A DNA stretch of 64,000 bases from Leptidea sinapis (Eukaryota; Arthropoda; Insecta; Lepidoptera; Pieridae): contig NC_066311.1 in NCBI RefSeq assembly GCF_905404315.1, positions 1,860,001-1,924,000 on the forward strand. The letters are read 5' to 3'. Shown here one piece after another: positions 34,000 through 47,200 of this stretch (the stretch's first letter is position 1; each line of letters begins with the position of its first letter). The notes below the pieces were generated by a model that made no database searches, was not told where the DNA came from, and was given only the letters and a program-made list of their open reading frames with translations. The translations under genes were made by a program, and so were the position numbers.

Positions 34000-36900
34000 T
34001 GTAGTTAAGATTCACAAAATCTTTTTTTTTTAAATAAAACTTTTATTTGGAACAATTTAACAAAGATAATACAAACAAGTAAAAACGATGATAGCTGCTA
34101 TATATTGTATCTAAAAATAAATTTAACCATAAACTGACTTCAAAGACACTATTCCAAATCAATAGATATAATATGTACTAAACAGTTTAGAAATTAATGC
34201 GTATTTTTATACAATATGATTAATAAATCTAATTCTAATAACGATTATTGTTATTTGTAGCCAAGGTAAGTTTGTAACTACATGTATAGTTATAGGTGAG
34301 ATGTGCTGGAGTCGCACACACGACGTGAGGAGCGATCTCAACCTATTTGTTTACAAAATTGAAAAGAGATTCTTACAAATAAAACCCAGGTTAGTGTTGT
34401 ATGAACTTTATTTAATAATATTACATCATGATTTTAATACATTATTTTACATAAATAAAACTGCTCAGAAATTATAATATTCTTGTATGATAAGTGTTTA
34501 TTAGAATTACCGAATTAAATATATAACTGCCATATGCATTCTTACTATGTTACATGGTATTATATTTGTTATTAATATTATTGAGGTGATGAATTGATAG
34601 TGCTTAAATTATTTTTTTCCTCACTGCACTCTGAAATTTAAAAATTAACAGCAAAATAATAGTCCTATTGAAAGCATATTAAATAAAACGTCTAATACAT
34701 TACATTATCATATAAAAATATTTATCAGTCCCAATTACTTTCCAACTAAACATCATGTAACACAACAAAACACAGAGAGAATCTGTATGGCCTCAAAAAT
34801 TAAATTGTATTTAAGTGTAATGGGGTGTAACAGTGAATTTTTTTTACACAACACTAGTAATAAAATGTCAATTGGTTATAAATACTCATAATACTACTTA
34901 CTCGACAAACATAAACAAACAATACATCAACATTAAGATTACATACATGTCAATATAACAAACAGACTAATAAGAAACTACTATTTCCGCCACATTCCTT
35001 CTTCATTGAAAACTTAAATGTCAAAATGTCGTTTAGAGAAAAAAAATCAAGTTCTTACTTTATTGATTAATATATTTTTACTAGTGCAGACACTTTAAAT
35101 AGTTTTGGAAGCAAAGAAATATACAGCAACACACTTCGACAGCAATTCACAAATTACATTTAAATATAGTTTTAATAGGTGCTGATGACTTCCCGCAATG
35201 TGGCAAGGTTTTTTATTTTTCTGTTTTAAATAGGAGGCAGGAGCGAATCAAGGTTCTAAAACTAAAGATTTCTTATCAGATTAGCTTATTATGTTGACTC
35301 TGATAGCTTGAATATCCGTGTGTAAAATTATCCAATTAAAATAAACATAAATTTGAATAACAAATGCTTCAGGAATGTGTCTTATAAGTTTAGTAGATGA
35401 CTATGAGTGATGATTGTTATACACAAAATTATCAAATAAAGCCTCATCACGGCAACGAAGTTTCCTATAAAACCTACCGGATGATTGCTTCACAAAATAC
35501 GACTACATGAGTATTGCTCGAAACGATACTTCGAAACCAGTCTTATAATTCGACAATTCAGCGTTACGACGAAAATGACTATCAAATATAATATAAGATA
35601 CTTTTATGATACTATATGCAAATTTACATTCATAATCATTTACAAATTACTTGAAAATATTCAGTATGACTGTGTAACGTTAAAAAAACAGCTACTCTAT
35701 GATCTCGTTACAAATTATTATTTAAAAAAAAATGTTTTCACTATAACAATGACTACAATGATGAAGATCATAATAAATACACACAATAACACTACAGCCT
35801 ACTCTCAGAATTATCTAACGGCGGCTCTAATCAAGTGCAATTCCAATTACATTCATGAGAAACAACATTTGTATCAAATATATAATATGGGGCATCTTAG
35901 TTACTTCTATTGTTTTAAATAAAGATAAGAATAATGACCGTTTATTAAATATTTATAGCACTAAGTGACCATTGATATTTATAATGCAAATTATTGCCAA
36001 ATCTAACCATTGAGTACTATGGACGTTTTTTGTTCAATTTTAATTACTACTAAAGATTTCACTGCCTACATACCTCATTATCTGAAAAGCATTTAATTGG
36101 TTGCAACTTTAAAGACGCGATCAAATATTTTGAATTCTTCGCCCACTGTTTGAAGGGCAAATATTGATGCCTTTTATTTCAATTATATACTCAAGTTACG
36201 CAGCACAACGAATTCCGTACATTAACCTTAGTCTCAACTGCCAAATACTACATATTATCTAAAGTTACTAACGATGTTGTTCGGCATTTGAGAGCGAGTA
36301 GGTATTGTACGTCTGCGAGAGAAAACGTATAAGACAAAATAAAAATAATATTGTGCTTCGCGACCAAAGTATACAAGTGTATAGTATCCAAGATGGCCGC
36401 CAGACATCCATAGACAACAATACTCTATTAAACAGTCATATAACACCACACCAATAACACGCCAATAATGTATTATGGCAAGAAACACAACACTCCATAA
36501 CACGCCAATGTACCCCGCTGGCGTTACTACACTATATTGTCATGATAATATATCTACTGTGTTCAATAATCGACGCTGTATATAACTTCGTATACTAAAA
36601 TTAGTGATTAATTGACCGCCATATTTGCTCATCACTTTTAGTATTCGAGACAAAGACATATTGAGACGAAAAAATATATAGAGCTTACTCATAGTAGAAA
36701 ATATTTGTTAAATTGTTACACAAAACGTGAGCACCAAATCTTTTAAATGTCAATTCGCCAGCGAAACTTGGACTAGTAAAGTAACAGTAATCGTACGAGC
36801 GTACATCAAATTCAGAAAACATGTAAATCGCAGTCAATTTCGCAATGCAATACATTTAAATGTACGTATATTTTTTCAGTGGTATTGCACACACAACACG

Positions 36901-38091
36901 TCCTGATGAAAATTTGTGTTAATTTAAATAGGTCCTTGAAACTCTTCTTTATTTGCTTTCGTATTTCATTTAAACAACATCCGTGCAAGAAAGTACTGTC
37001 AGGTCCGTTACTAATACTAATTAAAACTTTATACAGTAGAGAAAGAAAAGCTAAAAAGGAAGACGTTCTATATGGGAAAGGTCAAAAATTTCAATCTACA
37101 ATAGCAAATATTATATATTTTTTTTTAATTTCAATTCAAGTTAACGTAACATTTATTTGACACGCAAGTTATTACGAGCATCGCTTATTGAACAAAACTG
37201 TTAACTGGTCGCTCGTAAAAATTTCAACACACACAACGTTTCTTATCGACGACTACTTACAACTATATAATATTTGATAAAATTAATTTGAAACACAAAA
37301 GAAATAACGGTTTTTCGACTAAAAAGAATAAGAAGTCTAAACGAGATTTATATGTTTTCTTAGCTACTACGTTATTTTCTCACTCAATTTAGTTTCACGT
37401 TTTGCCGCCAGGGGCGCTTGACATTTTCAAATATTTGACGAGCCGAGCGACCGTCAGTCACGGACGCAAGTGATACTAACTTTTAGGAACAAACAAACAC
37501 AAATACAATAAGAGATAAAACACCAAATTGCAGGCGTTGTTACGCTATTCTATAACTAGTAAAAATCTCACTTTAATTTAAATTTCATAGAAAAGAAATT
37601 ATGGGGATAACGAGATAGTTAACAATTAATATCAGTATAGAAATGCATAGCTATATGGATGAAATGTATCTGTTATAATTTACTTTTTTATATTTTATAT
37701 AAAATCCTAGCTACATATTTGTTTGTCCGGTAAATTTTAAATGTTAAGCCATTATTGTTGTATATTTAAATCAATGTTTAATGTTATTTTGATAATTCAA
37801 AAGATTTAAAACATAACGCCATAAAAACAACGCTATAGAACTTCACATCAACTCAATATCAAACTATCTCACTATTTCTATTCTTCGTCTCATAAGACAC
37901 AAGTCTGTAGGTCCATTATCCGCCATTTTCTTTTGGCGAAATTTTTAAATATCGAATCCTAATACTTGACTCCTATTAAAATACAATTCGTTAGAGAACA
38001 CGTACATCGGATGTTCCGGTGAGGGACGTTAACAGTCCATTATCCGAGTTAGATGGAACTTTAGTCCGATGGTAGGTGTGAGCGAGACAGT
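34000..38091. other. AT-rich DNA downstream of msps, including its probable 3' UTR
   Basis: About 4 kb with no convincing gene. A 145-codon + strand open frame (35485-35922) is Asn/Tyr/Ile-rich and looks like chance in AT-rich DNA. The msps 3' UTR must extend leftward from 38091. An AATAAA on the - strand lies at 37157-37152, a possible but unproven poly(A) signal. Confidence 0.4.
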
Positions 38092-38202
38092 CTAACTATC
38101 AGTCGTCCTTAAATTACTGGATAATGTCTTGAGTTTTTGCAGTTTCATTCGTAGAGCGTACACGTCGTCACCGTTCCTAGATGCGTTTGGTGATGTGTGA
38201 AC
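38092..38202 (-). CDS. msps: msps terminal coding exon
   Basis: The acceptor is ttaattacag, and the stop TAG is at 38094-38092. It reads VHTSPNASRNGDDVYALRMK then LQKLKTLSSNLRTTDS, a short basic helical C-terminus. Confidence 0.88.
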   Translation of the reverse strand, partial: VHTSPNASRNGDDVYALRMKLQKLKTLSSNLRTTDS

Positions 38203-41200
38203 CTGTAATTAAAAAAATGCTTACTTCCTTCATAATAAACTAATTTACTTTTTAAGGCATATTGCCTTAAAAAGTACTAATAATAACTTGTTATTAAATT
38301 TAAAACAAAACTATATAATATTTAAATTAACGAAGAAATAATACAATGGTTTGACTAAACAGTATTTTTAGGAATAACTTTAGATTCAAGTCTGGAATGG
38401 TATACTCATATATCTACCTTACCAGGAAGACTTAGCTCGGCTGTTTTTGCTGTAAAAAAAATAAGATCTCTGTCTGATGTTGAGACAGCAAGGATTGTAT
38501 ATTTCAGTAAGTTCCACAGTGTTATATCATTCGCATTCAAAGCGATTAACTGAATGTTAACTTTAGTCGTGAATGTTACCTCTAGTTGCGGGTCGATGCT
38601 GTGTGGTCGCGGCAGGGCGTTGTCGTTGGAGTCGGCCAGGGTCCTGTTGTCCGCGGTGGGCGTGTGAGATGACGGGGACGTGCTTGATTCTATCTTAAGG
38701 CCGGCCTTAGCCTGAAAAATTAATATTTTTATTGCGTTAGCAACCCAAGCCACTGTTGATCTTCTAAAAACGAGATATTTCTCTCATAAAATTTTAATAT
38801 TTTCTATTATGTTTTACATCAAAAAGTTTTTGCCATCTAATTTGACATTAGAGATAATTAATAATGTCATAAAACTAGAGGCTTACGTCGTAATTTCTAT
38901 GGCTTCCCTTGTTATTATTTTGGGGAAAATCTTATGGATTCGCGTCACCGATATGCTCATGAATGGCGCAGGCGATATATAAATAATTTAAAATAATAAT
39001 AAAAAAAAAATATAAATATATTATATACTTGGACACTTTTTGGATTGGGGAAATCTGACATCGCGTCACCGAAATGCTCATAGCAGTATATCTGTAGCTA
39101 TACAGCTGACGTATTGTGCAACATTTTTACCGTGTATATCTTATAAGTGAAATTGAATAGATTTAGTGAAAAGTTGAATGTGTATATACCGTGCATAGGT
39201 AAAATAGTGTTCTTGTTTTATTAATATATTATTGAAAATAAGTTAAAAAATAAATTGAAATTAATAATGTAATTGTTTTTAAATATTGTTTTAATTGTTT
39301 TTATATATTTAATAGTAAAAGTTCTAAGTTTTCACTTCTAAAGGCAGTCTCTACAACTACCAATTTTTTTTAAATACAATATTTACATTGATGGATTAGC
39401 ACTGTAGCTTTTAATTTGGAGTTTATAAGAAGCGCACAGAATAATTCCAATAAGCATAATATTATTATTTAATCATATATATATATAACATCACGATAAT
39501 AATTTAATTGAGAACATTACCTGCAAAGCTCTGAGTTTCTCCAGGAACACGAGGTGTGTATTATTCTCGTCCGTTTCGTTGTCCATGTCTAAAGCAAAAA
39601 TATGAACTTTAACACATTCACTGTTAGATCTAGAAAGTTCTAATACAGAGGTGCGGCATCAATAACGCTATAGGCATTCAGACGGTCTTATTTTATTTTA
39701 TTTATTTATTGGAAAGCAAACAGCTTAAGTTATATACACATTGTAACACATAATTTATATTACACAAGCCAAAGAAGTTTCCACTTAAATATAAACAAAG
39801 TAGGAGTGAATATAATACAAAATATAACGATTTTATATACAATTAAACATAAGGCGAAAAAAGTACACAAAAATACAAATGAAACAAAATTTATCAAATT
39901 TATCGGTTGGACATATTTTAAGAATGTTTAAGATATTATACACAGGGGAATGGGCTGCACACACATATAAATTATGCTTTTACATTGTTTTCACCGTTAA
40001 GTGGTTTAACGACCTAATAGTTATAAAACCAAACGTCAACTAGACTAGACACCAGTGGAAGACTCCTATGCACCGGATGCCGGCTAGATTATGAGTACCA
40101 CAACGGCACTCAATTCTGCCGTGAAGCAGTAATGTGTAACCATTACTGTGTTTCGGTCTGAAGGGCGCCATAGCTAGTGAAATTACTGGGCGAATGAGAT
40201 TTGACAACTTATGTCTGAAGGTGACGAGCGCAATTGTAGTGCGGCTCAGAATTTTCGGGGTTTTTGAGCTCAGTTGTAATGGACAGGTCGTATCAATTAC
40301 CATCAGCTGAACGTCCTGCTCGTCTAGTCTTTTATTTTCATAAAAAAAGACTCACAATCACGCTCAAAAATTGTCTGAAACAAAACTCTGGCTACGCGAC
40401 TTTCGACAGAGTTTTCGTTCAGTTATTTTCGACCGCGATTTAATTTAATTTAATCAGTCAACCTCAATTTTTTTCGACATTTTCACAGCTGTCAAGTTAT
40501 ATCTAGACTTATAATTATTATCTATCTATTATCGGTATGAGCAGGACGTTCAGCTGATAGTAATTGCCACGCCCTTCCCATTACAAGGCAGTGCCATTCA
40601 GGGTTTTAGGAAAAACCAAAATTCTCGTCGCCTTGAGACATTACATTTTAAGTCTCATTTGCCCAGTAATTTCATTACCTATGGCGCCCTTTAGACCGAA
40701 ACACAATAATGCTTACACATTACTGCTTAACGGCAAAGAAAGTCGCCGTCGTGGAACTCATATGCTAGCCGTCATCCTGTGCAAAGGAGCCTCCCTCTGG
40801 TGAGTTAACATGAGTGTCACCCACCGATGTGTTGGGTCTTCATGTTCGGCTTGTAGATGGAGCGCGTGTGCTGTGTGCGTTGCTCCGCGACCTCCGACAG
40901 CCCTCGCTCCACGAAGTTGCGGAAGTAGAACGACGAGTTCGTCATATACGTCCAAATGTCCACGTCGGGGTGACGTTCCTGTGACGAACACGTAACGATT
41001 CATTGAGACCACATTATACTGCTAATAATGACGTTCTATGTGATAAGGACAAGCCATTCGGAATCTGATAACGGAACTGCAAAAGGGTGCTTAAAGTCAA
41101 TGTAATTTTATTTATTTATTTATTCATGTATAGGAAACAAACAGTATTATGATACTTAAATATTAACAAATCTTAAAACTTACACTTTCACCAGTGAAGT

Positions 41201-44200
41201 TTCCAACAATTTATACGACACTTTTAGTTAAAAGGTAAGATAAAAACCACAAAACAAAAGTAATACAAATTAACAACTAATTACAAGCTATATAAGTTAC
41301 ACAATACTATACACGCCTATTATACAATACTATAATGAATTAGTTACAAATGAGATAAGTATTCAGAAAAAAAAATGTAAGAATGGGGTTAAAAAAATCA
41401 GTAATTTTTTAAATTATCACAAACCAATGATCTGAAAACATTTACAATATGACTGTATGCTCTATAACAGCTAGATGCCCGAATTATAAACCTGTTCTTT
41501 CCATGTACTGTTCTCGCATAGGCAACATCTAATACATCTTTACATCGGGATGTAGGCCTTCTGCAGTGTAATCCTATTTTACTTAATAGATATGGAGAAT
41601 CAGCTATATTATGTAATAATTTATATAAAAATATTATGTCTCTATGGGTTCGACGGTCTTTCAAAGAACTTAAATCGTTGGAGTGAAAATTAAATATGGG
41701 ATCTAAATGTTGTCAGAATTCTAAATGAATTTATTTTGAATATTTTCCAAGCAGTTTATATGAATTTTATAGCAGGGGTTCCAAACAACTGACGCATACT
41801 CAAGATGTGACCTGACAAAAGCGTTGTATAAAATTAAATATGTATGCAATTTTTTAAACTCACTTCCCTGCCTTAAAATGAAACCAAGCATTTTATATGA
41901 TCATAGTGGGTTCTAAATGTGAGTTCACTATTCAGGATTACCCCCAAATCTCTAACCTCTTGAACTCTTTTTAATTTCGTGTCATATATCTGATAATTAT
42001 ACAGTATTGGATTAGATTTTCTTGAAAAACTTATGGCACAACATTTTTCAATATTTATAGTAAGAAAAATTTTTAAGCAGTAATTACCAAGCTTATTCAA
42101 GTCAGTCTGGAGGAGGATGCTATCATCTGAATTCTTAATTTTTGTAAATATTTTATTATCATCAGCGTATAGAAGAGAGCTTGTATTCCGAAATAAATTG
42201 TCTATATTGTTGATGAAAATATTAAATAATAAAGGGCCAAGATGAGATCCTTGGGGAACTCCTTAGTCATGTGTCAACTGTCACTGTACATGTGTCAACT
42301 GTCACCGAATAAATCTGAACTACATAAATGTTTTACATTACTGCTTTTAGACCAAAAATATTTAAAACAACTCTAGTAAATGCGGCAGTGTAGATATAGC
42401 AGTCGAAGCTTATTATGATGTTATTTGTGGCATGTAGAACGTCATTGACTGGTAAGATAAAACATGCGTTGAAAAAGTTTTCTATTTGAATAGTAAATTA
42501 AATTATAAACGAGAGCCATTTTCATTTTTATCAAATAAAAGAGGTGCATGTTTTTTTTTTATTTTCTCTTTTGTCCCATCTCAAATCGATTATTTTAAAC
42601 GTAGTCGGTTTTAAGTACTAATACTTAGTTAATTAATACAATAAGTATAGCTACAAAATTATCGTATTTTTCAGGCTTTTGTATAAATAATGCAAATATT
42701 TATTGTTAAAGTTTGGAATAATTAATTAATGATTTGTGTAAGATTAAAAATATATGTAATATTACCCAAATAAATAGATAAAAATGTGATATGTGATAAA
42801 AAAAAATAAAGCTCATCATTCTTTATAGCAATTTATACCCAAGTTTTCTATTAATTTAAATATTCCTTTAAATTGTAATAAGATTTATGAAAAAGTTTCT
42901 GTTTCATGTAGGCTTTGAAGTTGTCAGAAGACATACCCGCAGGTCGTACAGCTGACTGAGAGCCTCCTTCTTGTGCTCCTGCGAGCCGATCCTCTTCAGG
43001 ATGTGCGCCAGCTCCTCGTGCACGTGGCGCGGCAGTCGGCCCGCACTCAGCGCCTTGTTGGGACTCACGTTCACTGCGAGGGTGTTGCCGGTGTCAACCT
43101 CTTTCTTGTCATCCAGTTTCAATTGCTAAAAAGATATGCACATTATCAATTAATACATTTTTTATGACAGTTAGGGACGTGACGAGTTGTACGTTCAGCT
43201 GATGGTAATCGATACGCCCTGCTTTTGGACAGGATTATTGAAAAACCCATATACTATGAGCCGCACCACAATTGCGCTCGTCACCTGGAGACATAAGATG
43301 TTAAGTCTCATTTGCCCAGTAATTTCACTTTCACCGAAACACAATTTTTTATGAGTAACATACGTACATGTTTTTTAGTTTTATTTATGTTATTAAAATA
43401 ATACAGTTTCAAATTAAAGGTTGAAATTAAAAATACGTAGTGTTCACATAAAAATGACATAAAATTCATTATTGTTATGAAATTTGAATGTTTAATAACA
43501 AATGATATGCCATGGTCAATCAGTGTACACTAATAATACTATGCGAACATTAATTACATCAACATTATGATATATAACAGCTACAAAGCTAAATATATAA
43601 GATGATTGTCTTAATAAGATGAAGACAGAGTTTACAACCCTGACACTTTGACCAGCCATCATCTCTCTGGGTAATATTCCAGGGCAAAGAGTGACCCACA
43701 CTACCATGCAGCCACAAGTATAGTATTTTTACTTATGATAATATATTTTTTAAAATGGTGGCGTTATAGAAATCAAAGTGTAAGTAGTAAATATAGAATC
43801 ACCTTCAACACTTTATGTAAATAGGGATACAAGTCGGACTCATTAATGTCTGGTATCTGAGTAAGGTGGTTGGTGATTGAGCTGCCTTTCGACTTCACAA
43901 GAGTGTGCACCAGCGTCTTCACCGTTCTGTAAACGTTTAAAATGATTATATATATTTATAATTTTTTGATTATAGCAAAGTTTATTTGTAACCAAAATTT
44001 ATGAACGATGCGAGGCTAGAACCCGCAACCTCCCGGGATCCGTCCGAGCGCTCTTACCAACTGAGCCAACCATTCGAGTGACGCAAGGTTCGTAAATCCT
44101 GGTATGTCTTGTTCAACTCTCAGATTGTGGCTCCATCTGCAGGATCAACTTTACGGCTGTTGATAACCTGCTCAACCCCAATAATTTCATATTAAGCAAT

Positions 44201-47200
44201 TGACTTTAGATGCGCTGTTTCAAATCTAAGAAATTTGTTATTTCTAAATGATATCGCTCGCTTCTGGGATTAATAATTATACAAATTAAATTTGTGACGA
44301 AAATTTATGAACGATGCGGAATTCTCATCCGCGACCTCTCGGTTTCCGTCGGAGCTCTCTTGGTTACAAAATTTGTATAATTAATCCCCGAAGTGAGAGA
44401 TATCACTTTAAAAATAACAAATTGTTTAAATTTTATAGATAGACGTTGCGGTTAGTCGAAACATTTTACACTTCCAACACTTAAGCCTATAGAGAATGGC
44501 CGCTGAGCTAACCTAGATCTTATCGTTCATAAATCTTTATGTCTGTTGAAGTCTCTTGTCATGATTGCATCTATAGGATCTACCTTATAGTTATTCAAAT
44601 CCAATAACTGCACATTAGAAAATTGAATGTAAATGATCTATCAATTGTTATTGTCTTCTAGCTCGAAACTAGAATAAGAAAGAGATAATTGAAAAAGTAA
44701 CAGTAAAATGGTTCATTTTAAAAGGTTTCAATACAATATAAATGACCTGCAGGAGAGCTGACCGTACATAATGCTACTTGGCCCATCATTGATATTAGCA
44801 GGGATTATCACTGAAGGGATTTCACAGATGAAAATAAAACAATTATATTTGAGAATGCCCGCTACATCTTGATCTACCATCCACTCAACTCTCAAGTTAC
44901 GATGGCTGAGTATCAGATTTAAATTTTTGCCGGGCACTCCGGGCGCTCTGTGAACGGTTGGATCACTTGGCGTTGCGTAGAGACGTCGCTTTACTGTGTG
45001 TCTTCTACAGCATTTATCACGGGGAGTGTTCCGAAGAGCAATAGCTGAAATATCAGGTGAAATATCATCTGATTCCTGCCGCCGAAATCTACCTTCGCAC
45101 AACACACCACAAGTTAGGATATCATCCCCACCATCTGGATGTGTGGCGGTCCTCCACAGTGCGGTTTTCAAGGAGCTTTCTTCCTCGTACTACAAAGCTG
45201 TGGAATTAGCTTCCTTGTGCGGTGTTTCCGGGACGATCCGACATCCTACGGACCTTCAAAAAAAGCGCGTACACCTTCCGTAAAGGCCAGAAACGCTTCT
45301 GTGACTTCTCTGGTATTGCAAGAGAATGTGGGCGGCGGTGATCACTTAACACCAGGTGACCCGTACGTTCGTTTCTCCTCCTTTTCCATAAAATAAATAA
45401 ATTAGTAATTTCTTAAACTAACCTGTAAGGTGTATCACTCATGTCAGTATTCTTCTTCCAGTAGCTATTGGGGTACGCTTTGTAGAATAGATGTATTTTA
45501 TACAACACAGAATCGTAGTCAATGGAGTTAACTTCCCAGGATGTTATCATCTTCAGGGTCTTCCAGAAGCACTTCAGCAGGAGGTCCTGGAACCGTGGGT
45601 ATTGAGGGTTCGTGTCTGCTATCGAATCGTGAAGGAGCGATACTAGAGCGCTGTGGAAAGAGGTAATAATATATTTTTAGCGTGACATTATGACGCTCAT
45701 CTTCAAGTCGGTAGGTCAATACTACTTAGCCAACTTCAAAAAAAATCCCACCTACTATTAAAAGTAAATATTAATAGAAGTCTGAAATTTATAGATCATG
45801 GTGTGAAATCTTTCATTAACACTTTTTTCAAACATACTTACATGCTTAATATACAAACATATAACGAAAGTTGCAGTAAATTTATTGAATTTGGCTTTAT
45901 TTTGCGGAAATCCATAATTATCCAATGTTTTTAGAAAATCTTGAGTGTAAATTCCGCCAATATTTGCCTACAATTAATTCGACACGTCTGTCGTCTCCAC
46001 ACGAGACATCCTCAGGGAAATTGACTCGCGCTTAATTCTAGTACGAGTCTGCAAGTTTGGCGCAATTTACACACAAGACAACTCAAAAAATTTGGAAATT
46101 GGCAGTGTAAAAAAAGTACTATCACCAATTTGGTAATGTATGTTAATTGCAGTTGCAAACGGTGCTCATACTCATTGCTTTCTGAGAAACAGCCCCAGTA
46201 AATCGACAAGTAGTACAAGTAACAAGTGTATTTGCAAGATTCAGGGAAGCCACATGTGCCACATGCCACGACAAAAGTTTACAATTCACCACAACTATGA
46301 TCATATTGACACCGTTATGGGCAGTTGGTGGCAGTTAATACCGGGGAGATATAATAATTACTTAGTGCCAAAAAACAGTCAAGTGTAAATAAATTTCCGT
46401 ACTATCTTACTGCTTTGTAAATACGTAAGTAAATGAAACATATTTAATTAATTAACATAGCAGCCATTTAAGTACTTGCTCGCCATCTTAGTGTTTATAA
46501 TAGATGCACTAATAATACACATCCTATCAAAATTAAGTCTAATTGGGATAAAGCTTACTGACAGACATGCGGATAATTGATGGTACAGTTTAAGCCTGAG
46601 ATCTATAGAGCGTACTCAGACTTTATTTAAGTAAAACTTAGCTCAGTGTAAGTTTAGTGTAATCTTTAATTTAGTTTTAACAGCTGAAATGATACTAAGC
46701 TTAAACTAAGACAGCTCAATGCAAAAGTCAAGTTCGCGTTTTATCACGTAAGTAAAGCCTGAGCAAAATCTAAGTACTCTCGATCGATCTCAGCCTTACT
46801 AATAAGGTTCCCCCTATGGCTATGGGAAAAGCTTACGGGTGGTTGTCGAAGGAGGTGACTGAGGGATACAAACAACGGAGGATGAGCAGTAGCATCTTTT
46901 GTTAAGACCACACCATTTACTACGATCGCCAACCCGCCTGCCAAGCGTGGCAATTATGGCAAAAAACCCGCAAAAAAAAAATATGACAAGACACTATAAG
47001 GCCCCGGGTCACAGTCCCCGGCGGCCCCGCTCGTGGTGGCCACGGTAACAGCCACATAAGCGACGGGGCTGGGGGTGCTAAGAATGCCTGGGTGCGGCAG
47101 CGCTACCACAAACGAAGAGGCAGTGTTGGCAGGCCCCCCACAAGATTGACCGACGATCTGGTCAAGATCGCAGGAATACGTTGGATGAGGGCAGCGCAGG

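Noticed and set aside
34290..34375. Possible small exon with 'ccaaggtaagt' donor-like site
   Set aside because: No open frame of useful length with a matching acceptor, and no similarity to known proteins.
35485..35922. 145-codon + strand ORF as a gene
   Set aside because: Asn/Tyr/Ile-rich composition typical of chance ORFs in AT-rich DNA, no domain, no splice or promoter context.
43990..44145. Functional tRNA gene
   Set aside because: Box A/B-like motifs are present, but no full cloverleaf could be drawn and a degenerate relative lies nearby; a SINE is more likely.
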